The notes under the pieces are model-generated. The model searched no databases and was not told the DNA's origin. It saw nothing but the letters and a program-made list of their open reading frames with translations. Shown piece after piece: positions 42,053-53,000 of a stretch of DNA of 64,000 bases (positions within the stretch are counted from its first letter, which is position 1; the number at the start of each line of letters is the position of its first letter). Where the stretch lies: positions 62,001-126,000 of the forward strand of contig NZ_JBMVQZ010000006.1 of the NCBI RefSeq assembly GCF_049537155.1, given 5' to 3'. The translations under genes and the position numbers were made by a program. The stretch is from Limisphaera sp049537155. Its GTDB lineage: Bacteria > Verrucomicrobiota > Verrucomicrobiia > Limisphaerales > Limisphaeraceae.

Positions 42053-43727
42053 GGCGGGGAGTATCCGCAATGCGCCGCGAGGGCCAAGCCGGAACCTCAG
42101 GCGCGAACGACACGGCCGCTCAAGTCCAACCGACGCCTCGCCGCGGGTTTTCCGCCGCACTCGCGAGCCTTGCAGGCGAAAACGGTTCCGGACGTGGACC
42201 ACAGGCCCGTTGCTCGCGCGCGCCTCCTGCTTTCTTGGACTCGTGCATCAGGAACCTGCCCCGGCACGAAAAGGGGGTACGGGCCACCAAGGTTGTGAAG
42301 GATCCACGGTGCCGGGAGCAGGTGACCGCTCCGGGGCGGGATGCGAATCCGCCCGATGCACGAAGCCCCCCGCGGCTTCGAAAAAACACCATTACGAAGG
42401 GCAGGGCCGCCCTGATGCGCAGTGGCGGGCCCTGTCTCTCGCAGACCGAGGACTTCCTGATGCACTGGCCGGAGACGGGAGACGCTGCCAGGAGCTGCGC
42501 ATGGTCGGAGGTAGGGACCCACACCGCCGATCCCCGGCACCATCCGTGGAACAACCACGGGCCCCGGTGGGTCATTTCATGGTGCATCTGCCGGACCACA
42601 CCAAGTACCCAAGCAACATACGCATCTGACAAGATCGGTCAGCTTCCGCCCATCTCCACCGATCTGGCCCTGACTCTGGTCGTATTGACCCGGCGGGTGG
42701 GGGATTCGTACGGGAGCGACCGACCTGCGGTCCGGGATGGCGCACACCTCTTGTAGCTGGAGTTATCTGTGAATGATCCGCAGCTGATCCGGTTCATGTC
42801 AGCCTCGTACCGGGCAGTCCCTCTGGCCTCGCACCGCCGGCAGAGGGAATGCTCGTCCGAAACTCGGGCTGATGCGGCAGACGATGGCGCTCCTGCCTCG
42901 GGGGAGCCGGGAGTTGCGATGGTTTCTGCGACCCAGAACAGTTCGTTGGAGCCGTGTGTTTTGCGGCCGCTGCCATCCGGGGGCCCGAACCTCTTTGCCC
43001 GGAGCTGCATCCCGGTTTCATTCGAGGGTTCTGTCGAACGCCCGAGCGACTGCTGGTTCTGGAGCTTCACCTTTTCTACCATGCGATGTGGGGCCCACTT
43101 GGGCCGGGGCCCCTGGACCGTGAAGAAACCGGACCTCCCCCGCATGGACGTGGGGGCGTGGACGCCCTCATCACTGCAGATTTTGGTTACAAGCTGTGGG
43201 AGGAACGTCTCATCAGCTTTTATCGGGACTTTCATTTCCAGGGCCGCTTTCCGGACTGTTGGCTGTAGCCCCCGCCCGGTTGGTCCGTCCGGCGGATCGA
43301 GCATCCGCTCTACTTGGGCCCGGTGGGACGGAAGGCTCTGGAGCTGCTCCACGGTTCACACGCGCCGGCTTGCACGTACCGAGGCTTGAAGAAGGCGGTG
43401 ATGGAGGCCCGTAGAGGAAAGTCGCCCATCCGGTCCTGAGGTCTCAGCCTCCAATTGGCCTGTCGGGCAGTTCGTCGCGCTTGGCGGCGTCGGGACGCCT
43501 CATCCGGGGTGGACAGGTTGGGCGGTGGGAGACAGTGGTGGCGCTGGTGGGTTTCACGGCTTGCGAAGGTCAACCCGCCGGCTGGGTCATGTTACACCGG
43601 GCGAAGTCGCAGGCCCTTTTCACATCAGGCGCGGGCCGAAGCGATCCTGGCCCTGCAGCGCCGGCCTCAGGGCCCGGATTTGGGCTTGCACACGAGCCCT
43701 TTCGTGGGGATTTTTCTTCGACCCAGC
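42053..43727. other. Gene-poor region with possible decayed frame
   Basis: These 1675 bases hold no gene I recognise. One plus-strand frame is open from 42873 to the TAG at 43267-43269 and continues beyond it without further stop to 43440; its text (for example LISFYRDFHFQGRF, then LGPVGRKALELLHG) could be the remains of a gene of about 190 residues, but no family fits. A minus-strand frame at 42639-43352 is open for 237 codons, with less G/C at third positions than real genes nearby. Small hairpins occur at 42312-42380 and 42544-42560. Confidence 0.4.
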
Positions 43728-43817
<90 letters not shown>

Positions 43818-44075
43818 GTTTTCGTTGCCGGACAGGCCCGCCGCACCGGGGTCTGGCGGTGGTCGGACGGACCCGGCCTTCACGGAAGTTTTGGGGACTG
43901 CGACGTGGAACGTCCGCCGTGGCCGGGCGCCCCGGGGACAAGCGGTGAAGGCTGGACGACTGGCGGGTGCGGAACGGGCCGGGACCCATGCACGGCCGGA
44001 TCGAAGGCGGATGCCCTCCTGAGCGTGTTTCTTCCGAACCTTGGCGGTAGCGGGTGGGTCAACTATGATGGCGGC

Positions 44076-45368
44076 GTGAAGCTGCTTGTCTTCGCACACA
44101 CGCCGCCCCCGCACCATGGCCAGAGCTACATGGTGGAGTTGATGCTGCGGGGATTCGGTGGCGACTGCCGCCGCCGGCGCCGGTCCGAAGGACCCCACCC
44201 GTTGGGAATCGAGTGTTACCATGTCAATGCACGGGTGTCCAAAGACCTCCAGGACATCGGCGAGTTCCGGCCGGGCAAGCTCCTCCTGTTGCTTTTTTAT
44301 TGCCTGCAGGCGCTGTGGATTCGGTTCCGCTACGGGGTGGAAAACCTCTACTACGTGCCGGCGCCGGGAAAGTACTCGGCGCTGTATCGGGACTGGTTGG
44401 TCCTGGGATTGTGCCGGCCGTTTTTCAAGAGAGTGATCCTGCACTGGCACGCCGCCGGGTTGGGAAGATGGCTGGAGACCGTGGGGCGCATGCCGGCCCG
44501 GGTCTTGACGTGGCGCGCCTTTCGCAACGCAGACCTGTTCGTGGTGCTGTCGCGCTTCAATCGCGGTGACGTGCAGAAGTTCTGGCCCCGACGGGTTGCG
44601 GTGGTGCCCAACGGGATTCCCGATCCCTGCCCGGCGTTCGAACAGGAGGTCCTGCCGCGCCGGCGGGCGCGTCTGGCCGTGCGCCGCGCGCTGGTCGAAG
44701 GGGCCCGGCCTGCGGCCGCCGACCAGGCCGCGGCCGGGGCGGACCCCGACGAGGTGAAAATCCTCTTTCTGGGACACTGTCTGAGGGAAAAGGGACTCTT
44801 CGATGCGATCGAAGGGGTGGTGGGCCTGCAGCGCCGACTGAAACGGGAGGGCAGTCCCCTTCGGGTCCGGCTCCTCGTGGCCGGCAGCTTTCCCCGTGTG
44901 GACGAAGAGGCCGAGTTCCGCGCACTTCAAGCCGATGCCGAGGTCGGGCCGTTGCTGACCTATCTCGGGTTCGTGAGCGGGGAACGCAAGGAACGTGCCC
45001 TGCGCGAGGCGGATCTCATGTGCTTTCCCACGTTTTATCCGGCGGAAAGCTTCGGCCTCGTGATCGTGGAGGCGTTGGCCTTCGGACTGCCGGTCGTGAC
45101 CACCCGCTACCGGAGCATCGCCGAGGTGTTGCCGCCCGACTATCCCGGTGTGGTGCCGAGTCGCAACCCGGCCGCAGTGACCGAGGCGCTGGCGCGTCAA
45201 ATGTGGGCCGGCGATTTTACCGCGCTCCGGCGGCATTTCCTGGAGCAGTTCACCATGGAAAAACACTTGGAACGGTTGGCGGCTGCGTTTCATCGGCTGG
45301 AAAACGGCGATCCGGCCGATCTCACCGAGTTCGCCGTGAACTGGGCCGCGGGGACCCGGCCAGACTGA
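44076..45368 (+). CDS. Glycosyltransferase family 4 (GT-B)
   Basis: A 430-residue GT-B enzyme. The GTG at 44076 is chosen because the first strand KLLVFAHTPPPHHGQSYMVEL starts immediately after; the nearby ATGs at 44065 and 44068 are out of frame. Later marks are LHWHAAGLGRWLE, VVPNGIPDPCPAFE, VKILFLGHCLREKGLFDAIEG (start of the second domain), YLGFVSGERKERAL and AESFGLVIVEALAFGLPVV with the E-x7-E motif. An unusual insert (residues about 205-230, rich in Arg and Ala) separates the two domains. Probably acts on an exopolysaccharide or lipopolysaccharide; the substrate is unknown. Confidence 0.88.
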   Translation: MKLLVFAHTPPPHHGQSYMVELMLRGFGGDCRRRRRSEGPHPLGIECYHVNARVSKDLQDIGEFRPGKLLLLLFYCLQALWIRFRYGVENLYYVPAPGKYSALYRDWLVLGLCRPFFKRVILHWHAAGLGRWLETVGRMPARVLTWRAFRNADLFVVLSRFNRGDVQKFWPRRVAVVPNGIPDPCPAFEQEVLPRRRARLAVRRALVEGARPAAADQAAAGADPDEVKILFLGHCLREKGLFDAIEGVVGLQRRLKREGSPLRVRLLVAGSFPRVDEEAEFRALQADAEVGPLLTYLGFVSGERKERALREADLMCFPTFYPAESFGLVIVEALAFGLPVVTTRYRSIAEVLPPDYPGVVPSRNPAAVTEALARQMWAGDFTALRRHFLEQFTMEKHLERLAAAFHRLENGDPADLTEFAVNWAAGTRPD

Positions 45369-46260
45369 AGACCGGCGGACGTTCGGCCTCCGTTCGAGTC
45401 CCCTCTGGCAGTGACGACCGCCGGGGCGTGACCTTGAAGACGGACATGCACAACGCCACGCCCGCTGCAGACCCACACCCGGTGGGCGCCCACCCCGGGG
45501 TGCTTTCGGCCGCCGCCTGACACGGGAGATGTCCGTCGTCGGCGCTGCCATCCCGCGCGACCGCGTGGTGAACTCGACGGTTTTCGGGCCGGTTTGCGGT
45601 GCCGAATGGACCTGGTGCGTGAGCCGATCCCGGGCCGTTCCCAGACCGGGCGCAAGTTCGCGCCGGCGAGCCGCCAAATGGCCGTCCGCGGGGTGACCTC
45701 ATGCGAATGGCCACCCTGCTCGAAAAGTAGGGAATCCGTGGACCTTGGTCTGGGGGCAATCAGGCGTTCCCTGGCGCTGCAGCACGGCTGTAGATCCGCG
45801 ACTTACTTGTGGCCTGAGCCCGGCGTCGTTGGCCTGCTCCGACACTTCTCGGGTGGCCACTCCAGACGCAATGCCAATCGTGCGAAAACCTCGTGGAACG
45901 GTCACGGGGCTTCGCCTGGTTGCGTCTCCCGGCCCGAAGGTGCGAAACGACCGTTCGTGCGCGGACCTCGCAAAGCTGTGCCGGCGCGTCTTTTGCGTCC
46001 GTGTTCACACGAAAGGCGGTTTCGAGATCCCGGTTTTGTTTCAGAAGGTTCGGGGAAGTGGCCGAAGCGGTCATGTGGCGGCAGCAGCTCCACTGGTTCG
46101 GCGCAGAAGGTTTCTCGAAAGGACCGGAACCGCCACTGAGTTGGTGGAGGGCCGGACGGGGGCTAACAGGTCGTTACCGGGGCGGTGCCCGTCGGCGCGC
46201 CATGAGACATCGGCCCCGGCATTGTCCGGGCCCGGGCGGTGGGGCAGCTTGGAGGCTGTG
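45369..46260. other. Gene-poor region
   Basis: These 892 bases between the glycosyltransferase and the secreted propeller have open frames on both strands that resemble nothing known. A 14-base perfect palindrome GGTGGGCGCCCACC lies at 45481-45494. The last bases (GGAGG at about -9) are the ribosome site of the next gene. Confidence 0.4.
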
Positions 46261-47712
46261 ATGCATCTGAGATGGTCTGGCATGCCGTACCCCGGGTGGG
46301 ATCCACGCACCGGGGCCCGCTCCAAACGTGACGTCAGGACGTGGCGAGTCCTGCTCCTGGTCGGTCTGGCAGCCCTGGCCGGATCGGGTCGGGCAGCCAC
46401 GAAACCTTTTGGCGTGCAGGTGGTGGAGGAGGGGACCGGCTGGCCGGTGCCGCTGGTGGAACTGCGGACCACGCATCAATTGCGCTGGATCAGCGACAAC
46501 GGCGGTTGGGTCGCATTGGACGCACCGGAGTTGATGGGCCGGGAAGTTTGGTTGGAAATCCGCACCCCGGGTTACGGAGTTCGACCGGATGGTTTCGGTA
46601 TGCGCGGTGTGCGGGTCCGGCCGGTGCCCGGGGGCCGGACCACCGTGCGGGTTCGCCGCGAGATCCTGGCGCGCCGGCTCGGCCGCCTCACCGGTGCCGG
46701 CCTGTTCGCCGAAAGCCGCAAGCTCGGCATCGGACCGGACGAACCAGAGACGGGTGTGTGGGGATGTGACAGTGTGCAGATCGCCGCCCATGGCGGTCGG
46801 CTCTACTGGTTCTGGGGCGACACCACCCTGTCACGGTATCCGCTGGGGATTTTCCACGCCACCGGAGCGACGACCCCATCGGAACCGCTCATGAAGCCGG
46901 AGCCGCCGTTGATCGTCCGCTATCGGATGTTCACCAATGCGGAAGGTCAACCGCGTCCGGTGGCGGAGATGCCGGGCGAGGGGCCCACCTGGCTCTCGGG
47001 GTTGGTCAGCCTTCCAGACCGGAGCGGCCGGGCACGGCTGGTCTCGGCCTATGCGAAAATCAAACCGCCCTTGGAGGTTTACCAGTGGGGCTTGTGCGTC
47101 TGGAACGACGAGGCCCAGCGGTTCGAGCCTCTCAAGGTCGTCTGGACCCGGAAGGGCCCTGGTGAACATCCGCCCCGCGTGCCGGAGGGCCATGCCGTGC
47201 AGTGGACGGACGGCGCGGGGCGGCACTGGGTCTTGTTCGGCAATCCCTTTCCGTTCCTGCGCTGTCCGGCCACGTTTGAGACCTGGCAGGACCCCACCAC
47301 CTGGGAACCGCTGTCTCCGCCCGAATCCTTGGAGTCGGTTCAAGGAGAGCGGGTTCGACCGCACAGTGGCTCGATCGCCTGGCATCCGTGGCGAAGGCGC
47401 TGGGTGGCGGTTTTCATGGAAAAGTTCGGGAAACCGTCGCCATTTGGCGAGGTGTGGTACGCAGAGGCACGTTCCCCCCTCGGCCCGTGGGGGAAGGCCG
47501 TCAAGGTCCTGACGCACGAGAACTACACCTTCTACAACCCGCGCATCCACGCGGAAACACTCCGCGAGGATTCGCCCGTGCTGCTGTTCGAGGGAACATA
47601 CAGCCGAGAGTTTGCGAACCGGCCCGAACCGACACCCCGCTACGACTACAACCAGCTGCTTTACCGGCTGGACTTGGACGATCCCGACCTGCAGCCGGCC
47701 CGGGTTCCCTGA
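46261..47712 (+). CDS. Secreted protein, probable five-bladed propeller glycosidase-like
   Basis: A 483-residue protein with a hydrophobic signal sequence (WRVLLLVGLAALAGSGRA) after a 25-residue basic start. Residues about 45-130 look like a small beta-sandwich (VQVVEEGTGWPVPLVELRTTH). The rest resembles a glycoside-hydrolase-type propeller: VWGCDSVQIAAHGGRLYWFWGDTTLSRYP, then LVSAYAKIKPPLEVYQWGLCVWN, SIAWHPWRRRWVAVF and SPLGPWGKAVKVLTHENYTFYNP. The phrase WGDTT and the xxLGPW motif recall DUF4185/GH43-like proteins. The ATG at 46261 has GGAGG five bases upstream. No catalytic triad can be assigned. Confidence 0.65.
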   Translation: MHLRWSGMPYPGWDPRTGARSKRDVRTWRVLLLVGLAALAGSGRAATKPFGVQVVEEGTGWPVPLVELRTTHQLRWISDNGGWVALDAPELMGREVWLEIRTPGYGVRPDGFGMRGVRVRPVPGGRTTVRVRREILARRLGRLTGAGLFAESRKLGIGPDEPETGVWGCDSVQIAAHGGRLYWFWGDTTLSRYPLGIFHATGATTPSEPLMKPEPPLIVRYRMFTNAEGQPRPVAEMPGEGPTWLSGLVSLPDRSGRARLVSAYAKIKPPLEVYQWGLCVWNDEAQRFEPLKVVWTRKGPGEHPPRVPEGHAVQWTDGAGRHWVLFGNPFPFLRCPATFETWQDPTTWEPLSPPESLESVQGERVRPHSGSIAWHPWRRRWVAVFMEKFGKPSPFGEVWYAEARSPLGPWGKAVKVLTHENYTFYNPRIHAETLREDSPVLLFEGTYSREFANRPEPTPRYDYNQLLYRLDLDDPDLQPARVP

Positions 47713-47887
47713 CCGGTCGCAGCTGCGGCCGGTTGCGCCCGGCGAGCCGGACGATCCGGGCTGGGGAGAACCCTTGGGGGAGGCGGCCTGTTTGAGAGGT
47801 CCGTACCTCCGGGGATTCGTCAGGACGCGTCACCCAGGGCGGTTCCTCCGGCAGAGACGAGCCTCCTCAGAATGGTGAAGAAAAAGG

Positions 47888-47963
47888 TGGTGGGTTGGCA
47901 GGGACTCGAACCCTGGACCAACGGCTTAAAAGGCCGCTGCTCTACCGACTGAGCTACCAACCC
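47888..47963 (-). tRNA. tRNA-Lys (anticodon TTT)
   Basis: A 76-base tRNA on the minus strand with acceptor GGGTTGG pairing with CCAACCC, D-arm GCTC/GAGC, anticodon loop CTTTTAA (anticodon TTT), T-arm with AGGGTTCGAGTCCCT, discriminator A and encoded CCA. Confidence 0.97.
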
Positions 47964-48453
47964 ACGGAACATCCGCAGCAACAGCGGAGGCCGAGCTCCT
48001 GTATTACCCACACCAATATGAACATGCCCCGAGGCTTGGCAAGCCGGCATGCAGTTCCTGTGGCGATTCGTTGTGCCCCTGATGACCCTGTTCCCTGCGG
48101 TGTGGTCCTTGCCGTGGACCATCCAGAGGGCCCGGGGTGGTCCCCGAGGCCCTTGGGGGCGTCAAGCTGCGCGGTTGGGCACTGAACACAGAACGAATGT
48201 CCCGTGGACGGGAAGATGCCCATCCCATGTGCTCCGGGAGGCTGGCAGATGGACCATCCGCATCAATCGAACCGTAGCCCGGCCGGAATCATCTGGCCGA
48301 AACGCTGCCGCACTGCAGCCAAGGGATGTATTTGAATCAAGGGACTTCGAAACACCGCGGCATACGCCACACCGCCCCGATGCGCGCTGTCGGCCCCGGT
48401 CAGCCGCCGCGGGCAAGGGCCCTCGCTTCACCAAGTTCCCATCCAAAAACCAA

Positions 48454-48477
48454 GAGCCGGGGGAGGTCCCCCGGCTC
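48454..48477 (-). terminator. Strong terminator hairpin
   Basis: An 11-bp perfect stem GAGCCGGGGGA / TCCCCCGGCTC with a two-base loop. On the minus strand it is followed by TTGGTTTTTGG. It ends the candidate RNA at 48478-48612; no protein gene on that strand is seen upstream. Confidence 0.7.
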
Positions 48478-48612
48478 CGGGGTGATGAGGTTTCCACGCC
48501 GTCACCCGCGGCGCTCAGAAGGGTGGTGCGGCCAACTCGGAGGGTCGCTGTTCGCACCGCACCACGGTAAAACCTCTATACCAACCCTTAGCGAACAGCG
48601 AAGCCCTTGCGC
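48454..48612 (-). ncRNA. Candidate structured RNA: H-type pseudoknot plus terminator
   Basis: Read on the minus strand, the order is A (48600-48591, CGCTGTTCGC), B (48565-48557, GTGGTGCGG), A' (48555-48546, GCGAACAGCG), B' (48531-48523, CCGCACCAC). A pairs perfectly with A' (10 bp, with a further GGG/CCC outside) and B with B' (9 bp), an interleaved H-type pseudoknot with one base between the stems and loops of 25 and 14 bases. A small hairpin follows (CGCCG/CGGCG, 48513-48497), then the terminator. Upstream, TTGAAC about 18 bases before TCTAAA could be a promoter. I know no RNA family that matches; tmRNA, RNase P, 6S and SRP RNA consensus motifs are absent. Confidence 0.5.
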
Positions 48613-49388
48613 AGCTCCAAAAGTTTAGACGGTATGGAAGACCTTTTGTTCAATGCTGGAGCCTGCTGGTTGAACGCTTACTCCCCTAGCAACACAACAG
48701 GTTGAGGCCGAGGATGTTGGCCTGTGAACGAAGGCTCCCTGACCGCATACAGGTGCCGGGCGGTTTGTCCACGCGCCTGCATCGGAGGGCCCTGGCCCAT
48801 AAGCCGCCAGCATCCACCTCCGACCGGCCGACCCAAAGCGGGGATGGCATAGGTTTTCCAGAGAACAGATCTGGTTCCGGCCCGTGCGACCGACCGGGTC
48901 CAGCAGCTCGTAGGTCTCGGATGCCCGCCCGGCCGGGTCCCAAAGAAAGATGCGTGTTCCCCCGGGTGCCTGAGGGGACCGGGGAAATCCGGTGACTCTT
49001 GGGTGCCTGCGCGATTGAACAAGGCCGACCCCAACTACCGAGGAGCATCGCCAGATCGCGCAGGCATGAGTCGTCCCCCGGATCAGACGCCCTTGCTGCA
49101 CTTACTGCGCGGAGGGCTGCCACGGTTGACCCTCCTCTGCAGGACCTCGGCAAACCCGGAGCGGAGCGGTCGTGGGGCACTCTTTTGAACACAGTTGCAG
49201 GAGGTGGAGTCGAGGCCCCACCCAGGGCGCTTCCGGATACTCACCAAATGCAGAGCGCCTTCGGTGGGACAGGCCGAGCGCGAAGCGATGGAACCGATGG
49301 CCCTTACGCGGGGTGGGTTGGGCGCGTGGCAAGCCATTGGCGTACCCAATACTCATCCGAGGGGCGGCCGTCGGGGTGTGTAGAGCAT

Positions 49389-49453
49389 GACCTACCCGGA
49401 CGAATCCCGTAGGTCCAAGGGGTCTGCAACACGGTGGGTTCGAACAGACCCCT
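49389..49453. other. Tandem hairpins, possible structured RNA
   Basis: Two inverted repeats follow each other: GACCTAC (49389-49395) with GTAGGTC (49409-49415), and AGGGGTCTG (49418-49426) with CAGACCCCT (49445-49453). The strand of a possible transcript cannot be told. No T-run follows either way, so they are not simple terminators. Confidence 0.45.
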
Positions 49454-50087
49454 GATGCGGGGTGACTCTGACCGCCCAGTCCGAGTATTCGGCTCGTACG
49501 GTTCCGCAAAGCCGCCGTTACCATGCCAGGGACGAGGCGCGGCCGCCCCGGGCTCGCTCCTGGTTCCTCAAGGGTCCTCGGGCACACGGTCGCGACAGGG
49601 CCGGGCCTCCACGAGACAACAGGTCCGTGGGAATCTCGTTTGTGCATGCCGCGGCACGCCGGTTGTGGGGTCCGCTGAATCGGAATCAGCGCGTGGAGAA
49701 AGCCTCGTTTTTCGGCGGTTATCCCGTTGCCACGGTGCACGCTTCCCTGTTCTTCGTTTCTTCAAACGGCAACCGTTTTTGAGGCGATTGCCGGTAGCTC
49801 TGGTCCCCTCGAGGACGGCTGCATGCCAGGTTGTCCGCGCGGAAAAGGTTGGCCGTGAGCCCTTGAGGGGATAGTGTCGTGCGCAAAGTGGCGATCGGCC
49901 TGCGCGAAATTCCCGCGAAAAATTGTTGACAGAGTGGTCACATGCGCTCACATTTGGGACGTGAACAGAAGTCCCGGGTCAGGTGAAAGCGTGCCGTGCG
50001 TGCGAGCCGCACGTGCTTCATAGCGCCTCTCTCCGGCTTCTGTTCCGAGCCTGAACCCATCAGGAGAACCGAACCCTGACGGTACAA

Positions 50088-53000
50088 ATGAAAACCAACC
50101 ACTCAGCGAACCACTGCATTATGAAACCCATGCGCAGTCTCCTGGCACTCTCTTCCCTGGCCATCGCGAGCCAGGTTGCCGCCCAGACGTGGACGGGCCG
50201 AGACGTCGGCACACCTGCTTTGCCCGGCTCTCACACCGGTTCGCCCCCCGGCACCATGACCATCATCGGTGGGGGCAACGACATCTGGAATCAGAGCGAT
50301 AATTTCTATTTCTTCTACACCACGGTCGAGGGGCATTCGTGGGATGCGAAAGTACGCGTTCACGATCTTCAAGGTCCGGACTGGTGGACCAAATGCGAAC
50401 TAATGGTGCGTGTGCCCGACGCCAGTGGTCTGCCGCAGGGGCCGGATCCCTTCATTGCGGCCATGACCACTCGGAGCGCAGGGCAGAACCAGGTAGCGCC
50501 TCAGTGGCGTGCCACCCGAGGAGGGAATGCCGATTGGAATACGTTCAACCGATCGGTGGCGCCCAGTTACCCCAACACCTGGTTGCGGCTGACCCGCCAG
50601 GGCAGCGTGATCACCATGTGGTACGGGACGGACGGGGTGAACTGGACGAAATACGCGGACATTGACACCGCCAGCACGCAGTTTGGGTTCGGCCAGGCCT
50701 TCCCGGCCAAGGTGCTTGTGGGAGTGGCGGTCACGGCCCACAATGACGCCGACCCCAACGGTGGCGTGGCCACCGTTTCAGACCTCAGCGTGACCGTCTC
50801 TCCGCAGGCTCCTAATCTGCAAGTTCTCACCGACCTGCAGAACCGCACGGTTTATTCCCACACGGCGGTGACGTTGAGTTTTGTAGTGACCAACGCAGCC
50901 GTCGCCAATGGTTCTCTGGGCGTGGGTGACTACCAGTGGTACAAGAACGGCCAGCCCATTCCCAACGCAAACGGGCCGACGTACACTTTCGTAGTGGCGC
51001 CTGAGGATAACAATGCGCAGTTCATGTGCCGGGTCACAGTCGGAAGCACCTCGGTGAACAGCGCCACGGCCACGTTGACGGTGCAGGCGCCTGTGGAAAT
51101 TGCCGATCACCTCAAGTGGGAGTATTACCCGGGGGTGAGCCTGGCCGGGATTCGAACGGGTAACCACGGTCCGGCTGCTCAGGTGCGGGCGCTTCAGGCG
51201 TTCGATTCCCCGCAGAACTTCGCCGACAACTACGCCAGTCGCGTCAGCGGCATGTTCGTCCCTCCCGTTACGGGCAACTACGTCTTCTGGATTGCTGCCG
51301 ACGATGATGCTGACCTGTACCTGGGGACCAATGCCAGTCCGGCCAGCAAACGCCTGATCGCCCAACAGGAAGGTTGGTCCGGCCGCAACAACTGGATGAC
51401 CCACGGGGGTGGTGGTGGACCGCTTGCTTCTACACAGAGGCGATCGGATCTGTGGACGCCGGACAATGGAGCCACTCAACCCTACGCCCTCGGCATCCCG
51501 TTGGTGGCCGGGCAGAAGTACTGGATCGAAGCGATCCACCGCGAGGGCGGTGGTGGGGATAACCTGGGGGTTTACTTCCTCACGACCGACAGTGCCGAGT
51601 ACCTGAGTGGCGGGCCTGTGGATGGCACGCCTTCGAACCTGACCAACGGGTTGATCCGGTTGCTGACCTGGCAGCCGACCACGTTGACGATTGTGGAGCA
51701 GCCGCAGTCGGTCACTCAGTGGGAGGGTCTGGATGTGACCTTCCGGGTGCGGGTGCAGACCGATTCGGAGCTGAGCCCGGTGTACCAGTGGCAGCGGAAC
51801 GGCGTGGACCTGCCGGGGCGGAACTCCGATACACTGAGCTTCGTGGCCTCCATGGCCGACAACGGAGCCAACTATCGTTGTGTCGTCACCATTCCGGGTT
51901 CGACGCTCAGTGTAACCAGCGACGCGGCTACGTTGACGGTGCAGCAGTCGGTCTTTGTCACGGGCATTGTTCGCCGGGAGGTCTGGGGACCCGACCGGCC
52001 CGGGGTCACCCGGGTCATGGTCGAGCAGGGCACTGCCGGTCCGCCGGACATTCGGGACTTCATCACAGCAATGGACGTGACGGACTGGGCGGACAACTAC
52101 GTGCAACGGTTGAGCACGTGGTTTGTGCCGCCGGTGACGGGTCGGTATGTGTTCTATCTGTCGTCGGACGATGACAGTGACCTGTTCCTGAGCACGGACG
52201 AAAACGAGGCGAACAAACGATTGATCGCCCAACAGAGTTCGTGGAACGGCACGCGGGCCTGGCAATCGGGCAACAATGTGTCGCAACGCAATTCGGACAC
52301 GTTTGTTGCTCCGGATGGAAGCATGCCGGGTCAGGGTGGGATTCCGTTGGCAGCCGGCCAACGTTATTACATCGAAGTGGTGCAGCGCGAAGGCGGTGGT
52401 GGCGACAACGTGGCGGTCTACTACACGCTATACGGCGAACCGGCACCCGCGGACGGCACGCCGTCCAACCTGCGGGGCAATGTGGTGACGCTGAAGCTGC
52501 CGGCCCCGACCTCGCTGAGCATCACGCAGCAGCCGCAGAGCGTGACGGTGCGGGCGTGGCATCCGGCGGTGTTCACGATCGGGATTCAAACCGATGCGCT
52601 GTATCCGGCCACCTACCAGTGGCGGCGCAACGGTCAGCCGATTGCCAACGCGACTACGACGGTTTACTCGTTCGTGGCTTCGACCAATGACAACGGTGCG
52701 CAGATTGACTGTGTGGTGACGTTGTCGCAGTACGGCTCGGTGACCAGTCAGGTGGCGACGGTGACGGTGGCCACCGACACCGTGTTCGTGCCTGGGAAGG
52801 TCAAGGAAGAGTTCTTCCCGGGTGCCTCGTTTGATGCGGTGTTGTACGGGAACGTAGGGTATCCCTCGCAGGTCAACGAGTGGACCATCTTTGAGTCGGG
52901 GACGAACATTGCCGACAACTACACCCGTCGGGTGAGCGGGCTCTTCGTTCCGCCGCAGACGGGCCAGTACGTGTTCTTCATCAGTTCTGATGACGAGAGT

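Larger units (their letters stand above)
47964..50087. other. 2.1-kb gene-poor region with structured RNA candidates
   Basis: No protein gene is recognised between tRNA-Lys and the PA14 repeat gene. Open frames on both strands have mixed third-position composition. The region contains a perfect terminator hairpin, a pseudoknot-forming segment (48454-48612) and a tandem pair of hairpins (49389-49453), listed separately. Close to the PA14 gene a TTGACA occurs at 49926-49931, but no convincing -10 follows. Confidence 0.5.

Noticed and set aside
42639..43352. A 237-codon minus-strand frame
   Set aside because: No family match, no ribosome site and third-position composition unlike the real genes around it.
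43410..43425. GAGGAAAGTC, resembling the conserved start of RNase P RNA
   Set aside because: The following bases do not continue the consensus and the other conserved RNase P segments are absent nearby.
45481..45494. Palindrome GGTGGGCGCCCACC as an operator
   Set aside because: A GC-only palindrome of this size is expected by chance in such DNA and it is 780 bases from the next start codon.
49926..49955. TTGACA as a promoter of the PA14 gene
   Set aside because: The best -10 at 17-base spacing (CACATT) matches only half of the consensus, and the site is over 130 bases from the start codon.
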